64,000 nt of DNA, from assembly GCF_000025265.1 (NCBI RefSeq), contig NC_013739.1, positions 1,736,001-1,800,000 on the forward strand, written 5' to 3'. A model generated the notes under the pieces. It was given only the letters and a program-made list of their open reading frames with translations, was not told the DNA's origin and ran no database searches. Origin of the DNA: Conexibacter woesei DSM 14684. Its GTDB lineage: Bacteria > Actinomycetota > Thermoleophilia > Solirubrobacterales > Solirubrobacteraceae. This document shows, one piece after another, positions 1 to 8,328 of the stretch. Both the position numbers and the translations under genes were made by a program. Numbering within the stretch: position 1 is the first letter of the stretch; each line of letters opens with the position of its first letter.

Positions 1-1138
1 GATCGTTGTCGTCGCGACGATGGTCTTCGGCGGCTTCGGCGCCGTCGCGTACCTGGCAGCGTGGGTGCTGGTGCCCGAGCAGGGGGCGACCAGACCGCTG
101 CTGGGCGCCGCGGGGCAGCGCGAGAGCGTCTACGTCGCGGCGGTCGTGCTGGTCGTGCTGGCGGCGGTCGTCGCCGGCTTCAGCGCGTGGGGCGTGTTCG
201 GCTTCTTCGGCGACGGTTGGCCGCTGGTGCTCGTGCTCGCCGGCGGCGCGGTGATGTGGTTCGTGATCGAGCGCGAGCGGCCGGCGCGTGCGGACGCGGG
301 GGCGAGGGCGGGCGCGGCCCCCGGGACCGAGATCGTCGTGGCGGGGGACCCGGGCGCGGAGGGCGCGGAGGGTGGGGACGGCGTAGTGGGCGAGCCGGAC
401 GCGGACGATCCGCTCGCGGAGCCCGCGCGCGGCTCGTGGGCGGTGACGGCGCTCGCGACCGGCGGCGTCCTGCTGCTCGTCGGCGCCGCCGGCGCGCTCG
501 ACGCGTACGACGTCGTCGACCTCGGCTGGGGCGGCGTCGTCGCGGTCGCGATCGTGCTGACCGGCGTCGCGCTCGTCGCGAGCGCGTTCTTCGGCGGCGC
601 GCGCGGTCTGATCCCCGTCGGGATCCTGCTCGCCGTCACGCTCGGCACCGCCGCCGCGGCCGGCGTCTCGCTCAACGGCGGCGTCGGCCAGCGCGACTAC
701 CTGGTGACGGACGGCGACGACCTGCGCGGGCGCTACGAGATCGGGATCGGCTCGCTGCGGCTCGACCTGCGCGGGATCGAGCTGGCGCGCGGGACAACGC
801 GCATCGACGCCGACGTCGACATCGGGATGCTGGAGATCGTCGCCGACGACGGCCGCATGGTCAGCGGCGGCTCGTCATGGGATGGCGGCGGCGAGGGCGC
901 CAGCGGCCTCGACGTCGACCGCACGATCGTCGTCGGCAGCGGCGACCGGCGGCTCGAGATCGACGCCCACACCGGCATCGGCGTCGTCGTCGTCCGCGAC
1001 CGGCCCAGCGGCGACAACTGGAGCCTGACCGGCTCCGTCGTGCAGCCACCGCGGCCGCAGGCCGGCGGCGAGCTGTGCGCGGCCCCGCGGCTCGCGCTGG
1101 TGCGGCCGGCGTGCGAAGGTGGCGACGATGACGCCTGA
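1..1138 (+). CDS. PspC/toast-rack membrane protein, 5' truncated
   Basis: The gene enters the window in frame from position 2, so its N-terminus is missing. The first visible residues (FGGFGAVAYLAAWVLVPE) match the end of a PspC domain. Five further hydrophobic segments follow, interrupted by an acidic, Gly/Ala-rich cytoplasmic-type linker at about residues 90-135. The last 130 residues are a beta-rich region with repeated hydrophobic/glycine alternation (LDLRGIELARGTTRIDADVD), like the LiaF/toast-rack domain of cell-wall stress modulators. It overlaps the next small membrane gene and precedes a kinase that also carries PspC, so it is probably the regulator or sensor partner of that system. 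The family call rests on motifs only. Confidence 0.7.
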   Translation, partial: IVVVATMVFGGFGAVAYLAAWVLVPEQGATRPLLGAAGQRESVYVAAVVLVVLAAVVAGFSAWGVFGFFGDGWPLVLVLAGGAVMWFVIERERPARADAGARAGAAPGTEIVVAGDPGAEGAEGGDGVVGEPDADDPLAEPARGSWAVTALATGGVLLLVGAAGALDAYDVVDLGWGGVVAVAIVLTGVALVASAFFGGARGLIPVGILLAVTLGTAAAAGVSLNGGVGQRDYLVTDGDDLRGRYEIGIGSLRLDLRGIELARGTTRIDADVDIGMLEIVADDGRMVSGGSSWDGGGEGASGLDVDRTIVVGSGDRRLEIDAHTGIGVVVVRDRPSGDNWSLTGSVVQPPRPQAGGELCAAPRLALVRPACEGGDDDA

Positions 1139-1334
1139 ACCGCGACGCCGCCGGCGCGAGCTGCACCTGCCGTCGCTCGTGGTCGGACTCGGCCTCGTCG
1201 GGATCGGCACCGCGCTGCTGCTCGACGCGCTCGACGCGATCGACCTCGCGGCCGGAGCGATCGTGCCGGCGCTGCTGGCGATCGTCGGCGCCGGCCTGCT
1301 CGCCAGCGGCGTGCGCGACCGGCGCCGTCGCTGA
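1128..1334 (+). CDS. small two-segment membrane protein (LiaI/LiaF-TM-like)
   Basis: This is a 68-residue protein with a short basic N-terminus (PRRRRRELHLP) and two closely spaced hydrophobic segments, ending in RDRRRR. A GTG nine bases upstream would also work. The ATG at 1128 is preferred because GAAGG (1115-1119) is eight bases upstream. It overlaps the preceding gene by 11 bases and lies just before the histidine kinase, so it is very likely in the same operon. Its layout resembles the small LiaI or DUF5668-type membrane partners of cell-envelope stress systems. No catalytic motif is seen and its role is inferred from position. Confidence 0.6.
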   Translation: MTPEPRRRRRELHLPSLVVGLGLVGIGTALLLDALDAIDLAAGAIVPALLAIVGAGLLASGVRDRRRR

Positions 1335-1335
1335 G

Positions 1336-2604
1336 ATGATGGAGACGATGTCGCAGGACGCAGCCCCGCCCTCCCGGCCGCCGCTGCGACGCCTGCCGGA
1401 CGAGGGATCGCTGGCAGGCGTCTGCGCCGGCATCGCCGAGCACCTCGACGTCGAGGTGATGTACGTGCAGGCCGCGATCATGGTGTTGACGGCGTTCGGC
1501 GGGCTCGGCATCGCGATCTACGCGCTCGGCTGGGCGCTGCTGCCGGCCGTCCACACGCAGCCGGCCTCGGCCTGGCCGCCGGACTCGCTGCGCGACCGCG
1601 ACGGCGCGGTGCGGCAGGTCGCCGGGATCGCGCTGCTCGCGATCGCCGGCCTGCTGGCGCTGCGCCAGCTCGGCTTCTGGTTCGGCGACGAGCTGGTCTG
1701 GCCGCTGGTGCTGGCGTCGGTCGGGCTCGCGCTGATCTGGCGCCAGGCCGACGCGACCGCCGCCTGGACGCCGGCCGAGCTGCGCCGGCCGCTGCACGGC
1801 GTCCGCGACCGGATGCGCGGCGAGCGCGGCGCCGACGGCCGCCGCACGGCGCTCGGCGTCGCGCTCGTGCTGCTCGCCGCCTACGTGCTGCTGAGCTCGA
1901 CCGGCGCGCTGCAGGCGGTCGGCAATGCGATCGGCGGGATCGTCGTGCTGGCCGGCGCGGCCGCGCTCGTGTTCGGCCCCTGGCTGGCGCGGATGGCGCG
2001 CTCGCTGACGGAGGAGCGCGCGGAGCGGATCCGCTCGCAGGAGCGCGCCGAGGTCGCCGCGCACCTGCACGACTCGGTCCTCCAGACGCTCGCGCTGATC
2101 CAGAAGCGTGCCGAGGACCCGCGCGAGGTCGCGAGCCTCGCGCGGATCCAGGAGCGCGAGCTGCGCAACTGGCTGACCGACCGCCCGGCGAAGCCGGCCG
2201 GTGAGAGCCTCGCAACAGCGCTGGAGGAGGTCGCGGGCGAGGTCGAGCGGCTCCACGGCGTGCCGGTGGAGGTCGTGACGGTCGGCGACTGCCCGCTCGA
2301 CGAGCGGCTCGTCGCGCTCGTCGCGGCGGCGCGCGAGGCGCTCGCGAACGCGGCGAAGTTCGCCGGCAGCGCGAAGGTCGACCTCTACGCGGAGGTGACC
2401 GACGCGCGCGTCGAGGCGTTCGTGCGCGACCGCGGCGTCGGCTTCGACCCGGCGGCGATCCCCGCCGACCGGCGCGGCGTGCGCGAGTCGATCCTTGGGC
2501 GGATGGAGCGCCACGGCGGGCGCGCGGCGATCCACGCCGCGCCCGGCGCGGGGACCGAGGTCGAGCTGGTCGTGGAGCGCCCGGCGGAGGAGCTGACCGC
2601 ATGA
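1336..2604 (+). CDS. PspC-fused sensor histidine kinase (NarL/LiaS type)
   Basis: The protein has 422 residues. Residues 15-75 are a PspC domain (PDEGSLAGVCAGIAEHLDVE followed by a transmembrane helix). Four to five more hydrophobic segments follow to about residue 220, then a HisKA_3 dimerisation domain with AAHLHDSVLQTL, in which His245 (counted from 1336) is the expected phosphoacceptor. An HATPase domain follows, with an N box (REALANAAKFAG) and DRGVGFDP. There is no large extracellular sensor, so the signal is likely sensed within the membrane. The stop overlaps the response-regulator start by four bases (ATGA), giving a coupled two-component system. Starts at 1336, 1339 and 1348 are all possible. 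Confidence 0.88.
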   Translation: MMETMSQDAAPPSRPPLRRLPDEGSLAGVCAGIAEHLDVEVMYVQAAIMVLTAFGGLGIAIYALGWALLPAVHTQPASAWPPDSLRDRDGAVRQVAGIALLAIAGLLALRQLGFWFGDELVWPLVLASVGLALIWRQADATAAWTPAELRRPLHGVRDRMRGERGADGRRTALGVALVLLAAYVLLSSTGALQAVGNAIGGIVVLAGAAALVFGPWLARMARSLTEERAERIRSQERAEVAAHLHDSVLQTLALIQKRAEDPREVASLARIQERELRNWLTDRPAKPAGESLATALEEVAGEVERLHGVPVEVVTVGDCPLDERLVALVAAAREALANAAKFAGSAKVDLYAEVTDARVEAFVRDRGVGFDPAAIPADRRGVRESILGRMERHGGRAAIHAAPGAGTEVELVVERPAEELTA

Positions 2605-3284
2605 GCGGCGATGCGCGCGCCCGCGCCCGCGTCCTGATCGTCGACGACCACCAGCTGTTCCGCGCGGGGGTGCAGGCCGAGCTGGGCGAGCGCGTGACCG
2701 TCGTCGGCGACGCGGCCGGGGTCGAGGAGGCGGTCGAGCAGATCGAGCGGCTGGCGCCCGACGTCGTCCTGCTCGACGTGCACATGCCGGGCGGCGGCGG
2801 CGTCGAGGTGATCCGCCGCGCCGCGCCCGGCCGGCCCGGTGTCCGCTTCCTCGCGCTGTCGGTATCCGACGCGCCTGACGACGTGATCGCGGTGATCCGC
2901 GCCGGCGCGCGCGGCTACGTCACGAAGACGATCTCCGCCGACGAGCTGGTCGACGCGATCGAGCGCGTCGCGGACGGCGACGCCGTCTTCTCGCCGCGGC
3001 TGGCGGGGTTCGTGCTCGACGCGTTCGCGGGCGGGGCGCCCGCGCCCGCCGTCGCGACCGCCGACGCGGAGCTGGACCAGCTCACGCAGCGCGAGCGCGA
3101 GGTGCTGCGCCACATCGCCCGCGGCTACCTCTACAAGGAGGTCGCGCTGCGGCTGGGGATCTCCGCCAAGACCGTCGAGGCGCACGTCTCCGCGGTCCTG
3201 CGCAAGCTGCAGCTGTCCAACCGCCACGAGCTGAGCCGCTGGGCGGTCGAGCGGCGGCTGCTGGAGCTGGACGAGGAGGAGTGA
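2601..3284 (+). CDS. LuxR/NarL-family response regulator
   Basis: This 227-residue protein has a receiver domain at residues 8-125, with the acidic pair in LIVDDHQLF, phosphoacceptor Asp59 in VVLLDVHMP and the conserved Lys in GYVTKTI. A C-terminal LuxR helix-turn-helix follows at about 160-225 (LTQREREVLRHIARGYLYKE, then ISAKTVEAHVSAVLRKL). It is translationally coupled to the PspC-kinase just upstream. By family it should be phosphorylated by that kinase and activate envelope-stress genes, plausibly its own operon. No binding site was identified. Confidence 0.93.
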   Translation: MSGDARARARVLIVDDHQLFRAGVQAELGERVTVVGDAAGVEEAVEQIERLAPDVVLLDVHMPGGGGVEVIRRAAPGRPGVRFLALSVSDAPDDVIAVIRAGARGYVTKTISADELVDAIERVADGDAVFSPRLAGFVLDAFAGGAPAPAVATADAELDQLTQREREVLRHIARGYLYKEVALRLGISAKTVEAHVSAVLRKLQLSNRHELSRWAVERRLLELDEEE

Positions 3285-3291
3285 GCGGGCG

Positions 3292-4134
3292 TCAGCGGTC
3301 GTCCCAGAGCCGCTCGGTCTGCGGCTCGGGGCGGTCGCGTTCGCGCTCGCGGCTGCGGTCGCGCTCGGGGATCCGCTCGGTCGGCGGGTCCGGCAGACGG
3401 CGCGTCGGCGGGTCCTGCAGGCGCTCGGTCGGCGGATCTTGAAGGCGCTCGGTCGGCGGATCCGGCAAGCGGCGCGTCGGCGGGTCAGCCGGCGGCGGCG
3501 GTGGGGGCGGGGCGACCTCGGTCTCGGGTGGCAGCGGGCGCGTCATCTCGGTGCCCGGCGGCGCGGGACGGCGCCGGCGCTGGCGCGGCGGTGGCGCCGG
3601 CTCGTCGTCCCGCAGCTCCGGTCCCGGCTCGGGGCGGTGGGCGGCGCGCATCCGCACGCCGGCCCACGCGAGCAGCCCGGCGGCGCCGAGCGCGAAGAAG
3701 ATCCCCCACTGGATGCCCATGTTGCCGGCGCCCGCACCCTGCAGCTCGGGCTTGTCGAACAGCCGCCATACGAGCAGCAGCACGACCCAGCCACCGGCGA
3801 TCGTGACGATCAGGCCGTCGCCGCCGGGAAGGTGGAAGGAACGCCCCTCCGTGCGCGCGTACAGCAGTACCAGCACGGCGATCGCGACGAGCAGGACGGC
3901 CGCCTCGACGAACGAGAAGACGCCGAAGGCGCTGAGGTTCTGGCTCTGCAGGCCACTGCTTCTGTCGCCCGCGACGACGACGTTCTGCTGGTACCACGGC
4001 AGGAACATCGTCGCGAACAGCAGCAGCGCGGCGGCCGCGGCGAGCCGCGCCTCCGGCGCCAACGCCCGCCAGGCGCGTCCGACTCTCGACAGCACCGCGC
4101 CGCGTCCATCGCTCTTCCGCGCGTCGTCGGCCAC
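3292..4134 (-). CDS. membrane protein with proline/acid-base repeat tail
   Basis: The product has 280 residues and is convergent with the response regulator. The N-terminal half has about four hydrophobic segments (AAAALLLFATMFLPWYQQ, AAVLLVAIAVLVLLY, TIAGGWVVLLLVW, GIFFALGAAGLLAWAGV). The C-terminal 110 residues are a low-complexity cytoplasmic-type tail with at least five copies of a DPPT(E/R)RL(P/Q) unit, ending in an Arg/Glu-rich stretch. The start is GTG, with a TAGAAT hexamer seven bases upstream, which fits a leaderless mRNA. No enzymatic motif is visible. The repeated tail looks like a flexible protein-binding or scaffold segment. Function is unknown. Confidence 0.75.
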   Translation of the reverse strand: MADDARKSDGRGAVLSRVGRAWRALAPEARLAAAAALLLFATMFLPWYQQNVVVAGDRSSGLQSQNLSAFGVFSFVEAAVLLVAIAVLVLLYARTEGRSFHLPGGDGLIVTIAGGWVVLLLVWRLFDKPELQGAGAGNMGIQWGIFFALGAAGLLAWAGVRMRAAHRPEPGPELRDDEPAPPPRQRRRRPAPPGTEMTRPLPPETEVAPPPPPPPADPPTRRLPDPPTERLQDPPTERLQDPPTRRLPDPPTERIPERDRSRERERDRPEPQTERLWDDR

Positions 4135-4141
4135 GCGGCCG

Positions 4142-4147
4142 ATTCTA
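4142..4147 (-). promoter_or_regulatory. -10 hexamer TAGAAT, leaderless
   Basis: On the minus strand TAGAAT lies seven bases before the GTG at 4134, so transcription should begin at or within a few bases of the start codon. No ribosome-binding site lies between them. Confidence 0.6.
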
Positions 4148-4164
4148 CGCGCGCGCAGGCTTCG

Positions 4165-5676
4165 CTACACGCGCGCCTTGCCGAGCACCGTGATCGTCGC
4201 CGTCGCACGGCCCGTGTTGCCGGCGAGGTCGGTGCCCGTCAGCGTCAGCTCGTAGCTGCCGGGCGCCGACGGCACCTTCCACGAGTAGCCGTGCGGCCCG
4301 CGCGAGACGGTCGCGCTGGTGCTGAACGACGTCGTGCCGTTGCGGCGGATCGTCATCCCGACCTTCGAGATCTTCGAGACCTCGAAGCGGACGAGCGCGG
4401 TGCTGCCGGCGCGCACGCGGGTGGTGATCGCCTCCAGCTCCGGCGGCTGCTTCATGTAGCCGGCGAAGCGCTTGCCGGCGTCGCACCAGAACCCGATGTC
4501 GCTGCGGTCGCAGAGGTTTCCGATGAACTCGTTGACGAGCGTCTGGTAGCCGATGTCGGCCTCCGAGCCGCCGACCTGGTAGAGCGACCACGCGCCGGTG
4601 TCGCTCGCCGCGAGGTCGAGCCGCGCCTGCCGCTCGCCGGCTGCGAACAGCTTGCGCGCCTGCGCGTCTCTCGCGATCACGGCGTAGTCGTTGAGCCCGA
4701 CGAGCGTCTGCACGAAGCCGTTGAGGACCTGCTGACCGGGCGCGAACGAGTACAGCAGGAAGCGGACGCCCGCCTTCGTCTTGGTGCGCACGCCGACCGG
4801 CGCCTCGACCTGGAAGAGCTTGACGCCCTTGCGGGCCGTCTCGAGGTACTCCGGCGCCTTCAGCTGCTGGGATGCGCGCGCGAGCGACTGGATCCCCGTC
4901 GCCTGCGCCATCGCGCTCGCCCAGGGCGGCTTGCCGCCGCCGAAGTAGAAGTAGTACTCCCACGCGAGCGCGCCGCCGCGGGTGGAGGCGTAGGACGTCA
5001 TCTCGTCGGCGAGGTTGCGCAGCTTGCGATCGTCCTTCGCCATCCAGAGGCCGTTGAGCTTGCCGAACGTGCCGAGCACCTGGACCTGGATCCCCTCGCC
5101 CGGGTAGTACTGCCAGACCAGCTCGCTGTCGGTGAACTCGACGCGCTCGCCGTAGCTCAGCAGCCGGCCGGTCGTCCACCACTCGCGGTTGCGCTGGAGG
5201 GTGAGGAAGACGGCGGGCAGGCGCGTCGCGGTGAGATCGCCGCGCTGCGCCATGTGGTTGGTGTTGTTGATCACGCCCTGGAGCGCGGCGCCGCGGCTGC
5301 CGCTCAGCCTTCTGCGCGTGCGCAGCGCGTCGTCGTAGACGGCGCGGTATCTGTCGCGATCCTCCGCGCTGATCTCGCCGCGCCTGGCGAGCCCGCTCAG
5401 CTCGCCGCGGACGGTCTTCGCGGCGGCGCGCCGGGCGCGCGGAGAGGGCTTCGCCGCGCCTCGGCGCGCCGAGGCGCTCGCGATCGCGGCCTGCGCGCGC
5501 ATCGGCGCGGGGAGGTCGGCGAGCGGGCTGCCCGCCGGCGGCAGCGCCGGGTCGTTCCGTTCGGTGACAGTTCCGTCACTGTTCATCACCAGAACCGGTG
5601 CAGCGACGGCGGTAGCGGAACCTGAAACCAGTGCGCATGCGACGATGCAGGTACACAGCAAGCGCAGGGGAGGCAC
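4165..5676 (-). CDS. secreted D-glucuronyl C5-epimerase-like protein
   Basis: With the GTG at 5676 as start, the protein has 503 residues and a clear signal peptide (PPLRLLCTCIVACALVSG, cut after ATAVAA). Upstream in-frame starts would run into the divergent lipoprotein leader. Residues 190-410 match the C-terminal catalytic family of heparosan/alginate-like glucuronyl C5-epimerases: GIQVQVLGTFGKLNGLW, the aromatic stretch WEYYFYFGGGKPPW, MAQATGIQSLARA, and the DTGAWSLYQ region. A C-terminal Ig-like beta domain of about 90 residues ends in GNTGRATATITVLGK. It may modify or bind a uronic-acid polysaccharide outside the cell. Activity is uncertain, because distant secreted members may only bind glycans. 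Confidence 0.75.
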   Translation of the reverse strand: MPPLRLLCTCIVACALVSGSATAVAAPVLVMNSDGTVTERNDPALPPAGSPLADLPAPMRAQAAIASASARRGAAKPSPRARRAAAKTVRGELSGLARRGEISAEDRDRYRAVYDDALRTRRRLSGSRGAALQGVINNTNHMAQRGDLTATRLPAVFLTLQRNREWWTTGRLLSYGERVEFTDSELVWQYYPGEGIQVQVLGTFGKLNGLWMAKDDRKLRNLADEMTSYASTRGGALAWEYYFYFGGGKPPWASAMAQATGIQSLARASQQLKAPEYLETARKGVKLFQVEAPVGVRTKTKAGVRFLLYSFAPGQQVLNGFVQTLVGLNDYAVIARDAQARKLFAAGERQARLDLAASDTGAWSLYQVGGSEADIGYQTLVNEFIGNLCDRSDIGFWCDAGKRFAGYMKQPPELEAITTRVRAGSTALVRFEVSKISKVGMTIRRNGTTSFSTSATVSRGPHGYSWKVPSAPGSYELTLTGTDLAGNTGRATATITVLGKARV

Positions 5677-5733
5677 GCGGCGCAGTGTTACGCTCGCCCC
5701 GGCCCGCCGCCACCAGTGAGAAGGAGATTGCAC

Positions 5734-6780
5734 GTGATCCATCGTGCCCTCGAACACCGAGCACGCGCCGTAGTCGCGCTCCTGCTCGTCGCAATCGCAG
5801 GTTTGACGCTCGCCGCATGCGGCAGCGATGACAACGGTGGAGGCGGCGGAAGCGGTGACACGGCCGATGCGCGCACGCTCCTGAGAGAGACGTTCAGCGG
5901 CACGAAGGACGTCAGAAGCGGCAGAGTCGCGCTCAGCGTGAGACTCGCCGAGACCGGCGGCGAGCAGATCTCCGTCGGGCTCGCCGGCCCGTTCGAGAAC
6001 CAGGGCGGCGACGCCTACCCGAAGTTCGACATCGCGCTCGACGCGAGACTTGGCGCGCAGGGCAGCTTCAGCGCCGGCCTCGTCTCGACGAGCGACAGAC
6101 TGTTCGTCGAGCTGGAGGGCAGCGCGTACGAGATTCCGGCCCAGTTCCTCGACACCGCCAGAGAGCAGAACGGCGGCAGAAGATTCTCGATACCCGATCT
6201 CGACCCGCAGTCGTGGATCGACAACCCGGAGGTCGTCGGGCAGGAGCAGGTCGGCGGCGCGGAGACCGAACACATCAGCGGTGACGTGAACGTCTCCGCG
6301 CTGCTCGACTCGATCGACAGAGTGCTGGCCGAGTTCGACAGACAGGGCCTCTCCGACGCGACCGCCGGCCAGCTGCCGACGTCGATCCCCGCCGACACGC
6401 GCGCGGAGATCGAGAGAACGGTCAAGGACCCGAGAGTCGACGTCTGGACCGGCAGCGACGACAAGACGCTGCGCAAGCTCGAAGTCAACCTCGGGATCGA
6501 GCCCGCGAGAGCGAGCGACAGAGGCGGCGACCTCGGTTTCGTGCTCGAGCTGAGCGACCTCAACGAGGCGCAGACGATAGAGCCGCCGGCGAACGTGAGA
6601 CCGATCGACGAGCTGCTCGCCGGCCTCGGCAGCCTGCTCGGCAGCAGCGGCCTCGGCGGCTCGGGCTCGGGCTCGGGTTCCGGCGGCGCCGAGGGCCTCG
6701 ACGAGTACCAGAGATGCATCACGGAGGCGGGCTCCGACGTCTCCAAGGCGCAGAAGTGCGCCGACCTGCTGACGCAGTAG
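5734..6780 (+). CDS. secreted lipoprotein, LppX/LolA-like fold suspected
   Basis: The start is GTG 5734, set by AAGGAG at 5721-5726 with seven-base spacing. The 348-residue product has a basic N-terminus, a hydrophobic core and the lipobox LTLAAC with Cys29, followed by a Gly/Ser-rich tether. The body contains alternating beta-strand segments (VRSGRVALSVRLAE, FDIALDARLGAQGSFSAGL, DRLFVELEGSAYEIP) like the LppX/LprG or LolA-type lipid-carrier folds. A Gly/Ser linker (about residues 305-318) leads to a C-terminal two-cysteine helix (YQRCITEAGSDVSKAQKCAD). Arginine codons are unusual: 17 of 23 are AGA by my count. It diverges from the epimerase-like gene. Ligand unknown. Confidence 0.8.
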   Translation: MIHRALEHRARAVVALLLVAIAGLTLAACGSDDNGGGGGSGDTADARTLLRETFSGTKDVRSGRVALSVRLAETGGEQISVGLAGPFENQGGDAYPKFDIALDARLGAQGSFSAGLVSTSDRLFVELEGSAYEIPAQFLDTAREQNGGRRFSIPDLDPQSWIDNPEVVGQEQVGGAETEHISGDVNVSALLDSIDRVLAEFDRQGLSDATAGQLPTSIPADTRAEIERTVKDPRVDVWTGSDDKTLRKLEVNLGIEPARASDRGGDLGFVLELSDLNEAQTIEPPANVRPIDELLAGLGSLLGSSGLGGSGSGSGSGGAEGLDEYQRCITEAGSDVSKAQKCADLLTQ

Positions 6781-6827
6781 CGCTTCGCGCACGCGGCTGA
6801 CGCGGCTTGACGCGGCACGACGCGGGG

Positions 6828-6833
6828 TATCGT
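6828..6833 (+). promoter_or_regulatory. -10 hexamer TATCGT, leaderless
   Basis: TATCGT lies six bases before the GTG of the antiporter, with a TTGACG-like -35 at 6807-6812. The upstream 40 bases also hold three copies of GACGCGG at a ten-base pitch. Confidence 0.55.
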
Positions 6834-6839
6834 CGCCCC

Positions 6840-7979
6840 GTGTCGAGCCGCGCGCCGCAGCAGTTCGAGCCGGGACGTTTCCTGTTGTCAGGCGACGGCT
6901 GGCCGTATCTGCTGGTGCCGTTCATCCCGCTCGCGGTCGTGCTCGACCTGGCCGGCGTCTCGCCGGTCGTGATCTTCTTCACCTCGGCGCTCGGCGTGAT
7001 CCCGACGGCGGCGCTGATGGGGCGCGCGACCGAGGAGCTGGCGGCGCGCTCGGGGCCCGGAATCGGCGGCCTGCTGAACGTCACGTTCGGCAACGCGCCG
7101 GAGTTGATCATCGCGCTGTTCGCGCTCCAGAAGGGACTGCACGAGGTCGTCAAGGCGTCGCTGACGGGCTCGGTGATCGGCAACATCCTGCTCGTGCTCG
7201 GCGCGTCGATGTTCGTCGGCGGGCTCGGCCGTGAGCGCCAGACGTTCAACCACACGGCCGCGAGCGCGCAGTCGTCGATGCTGCTGCTGGCCGCCGTCGC
7301 GCTGGTGATGCCGGCGATCTTCGAGGGCATCAACGGCTCCGGCCTGCCGAGCCCCGGCGCCGAGCGGGTCGCGTACGACAGCGACGTCGAGAAGCTGTCG
7401 CTGATCGTCGCGCTCGTGCTGATCGCCTCCTACGGCGCCGGTCTCGTCTTCTCGCTCAAGACGCACCGCGACCTCTTCAACCCGCCGCACGAGATCGACG
7501 AGGCCGACGAGCACGCTCCGTGGAGCGTGCGCAGATCGGTCGGCGCGCTCGCGCTCGCCGGCGTCGCGGTCGCGCTGATGTCGGAGATCCTCGTCGGCTC
7601 GATCTCCGAGGCGGCCGACTCGATCGGCCTGACCGAGTTCTTCGTCGGCGCGATCGTCGTGGCGACGGTCGGCAACGCCGCCGAGCACTGGGTCGCGGTG
7701 CTCGTCGCGCACAAGAACAAGATGGACCTCGCGGTCAACATCGCGATCGGCTCCAGCGCCCAGATCGCGCTGTTCGTCGCGCCCGTGCTGGTGCTCGTGT
7801 CGTTCGTGCTCGGCCCCGGCCCGATGCCGCTCGTCTTCAACGGCTTCGAGCTGGGCGCGTTCCTGCTGGCGGTGCTGATCGCCAACCACGTGACCGCGGA
7901 GGGCGAGTCGACGTGGTTCGAGGGCGTGCAGCTGCTCGCCGTCTACGTCGTCGTCGCGGTGGCGTTCGCGTTCGCATGA
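6840..7979 (+). CDS. Ca2+/H+ antiporter, CAX family
   Basis: The 379-residue protein has about eleven hydrophobic segments arranged as two halves. Each half has the CAX signature: FGNAPELIIALFAL in the first and VGNAAEHWVAVLVA in the second, where the acidic residues coordinate Ca2+. An acidic loop (EIDEADEHA) separates the halves. By family it exports Ca2+ in exchange for protons across the cytoplasmic membrane. GTG 6840 is chosen over the TTG at 6807 because a TATCGT hexamer lies six bases upstream of it. It ends just before two minus-strand genes that converge on it. Confidence 0.92.
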   Translation: MSSRAPQQFEPGRFLLSGDGWPYLLVPFIPLAVVLDLAGVSPVVIFFTSALGVIPTAALMGRATEELAARSGPGIGGLLNVTFGNAPELIIALFALQKGLHEVVKASLTGSVIGNILLVLGASMFVGGLGRERQTFNHTAASAQSSMLLLAAVALVMPAIFEGINGSGLPSPGAERVAYDSDVEKLSLIVALVLIASYGAGLVFSLKTHRDLFNPPHEIDEADEHAPWSVRRSVGALALAGVAVALMSEILVGSISEAADSIGLTEFFVGAIVVATVGNAAEHWVAVLVAHKNKMDLAVNIAIGSSAQIALFVAPVLVLVSFVLGPGPMPLVFNGFELGAFLLAVLIANHVTAEGESTWFEGVQLLAVYVVVAVAFAFA

Positions 7980-8000
7980 CGGCGCGCGTGCGCGCGCCGC

Positions 8001-8324
8001 TCAGTCCTCGCGGCCGACTTCCTGGCTGTCGTCTTCCTCCAGCTCGTCGACCACGTCGTCGCCGTCGTCGGTGATCGAGTTCGCGGCACCGGAGTGGTAC
8101 GTGACCTGGAAGCGCTCGAGCATCTCGTCGCGCTCCGCCTCGTCGATCGGCGACTCGTCGGAGACGAGCACCCAGTCGGCGCCCTCGACGTCCTCCATGT
8201 TGAAGACGGCTTGATCCATCTCAGGCGAGTCGTCGACGACGACGAGGACTTCGGTCTGCGGGTTGAAGTACGTACCCGGTCGGACGAGCAGCTCGTCCAG
8301 CTCGAAACGGCGGTGTTCGGCCAT
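8001..8324 (-). CDS. conserved hypothetical acidic protein
   Basis: This 107-residue, strongly acidic protein begins MAEHRRFELDELLVRPGTYF and ends in a low-complexity Asp/Glu tail (VVDELEEDDSQEVGRED). The central part (TEVLVVVDDSPEMDQAVFN) could form a small alpha/beta domain. It has no signal peptide or membrane segment. It starts four bases after the stop of the small membrane gene upstream on the same strand, so the two form an operon. The codon usage and third-position GC are those of a real gene. Function not recognised. Confidence 0.65.
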   Translation of the reverse strand: MAEHRRFELDELLVRPGTYFNPQTEVLVVVDDSPEMDQAVFNMEDVEGADWVLVSDESPIDEAERDEMLERFQVTYHSGAANSITDDGDDVVDELEEDDSQEVGRED

Positions 8325-8328
8325 GGGC

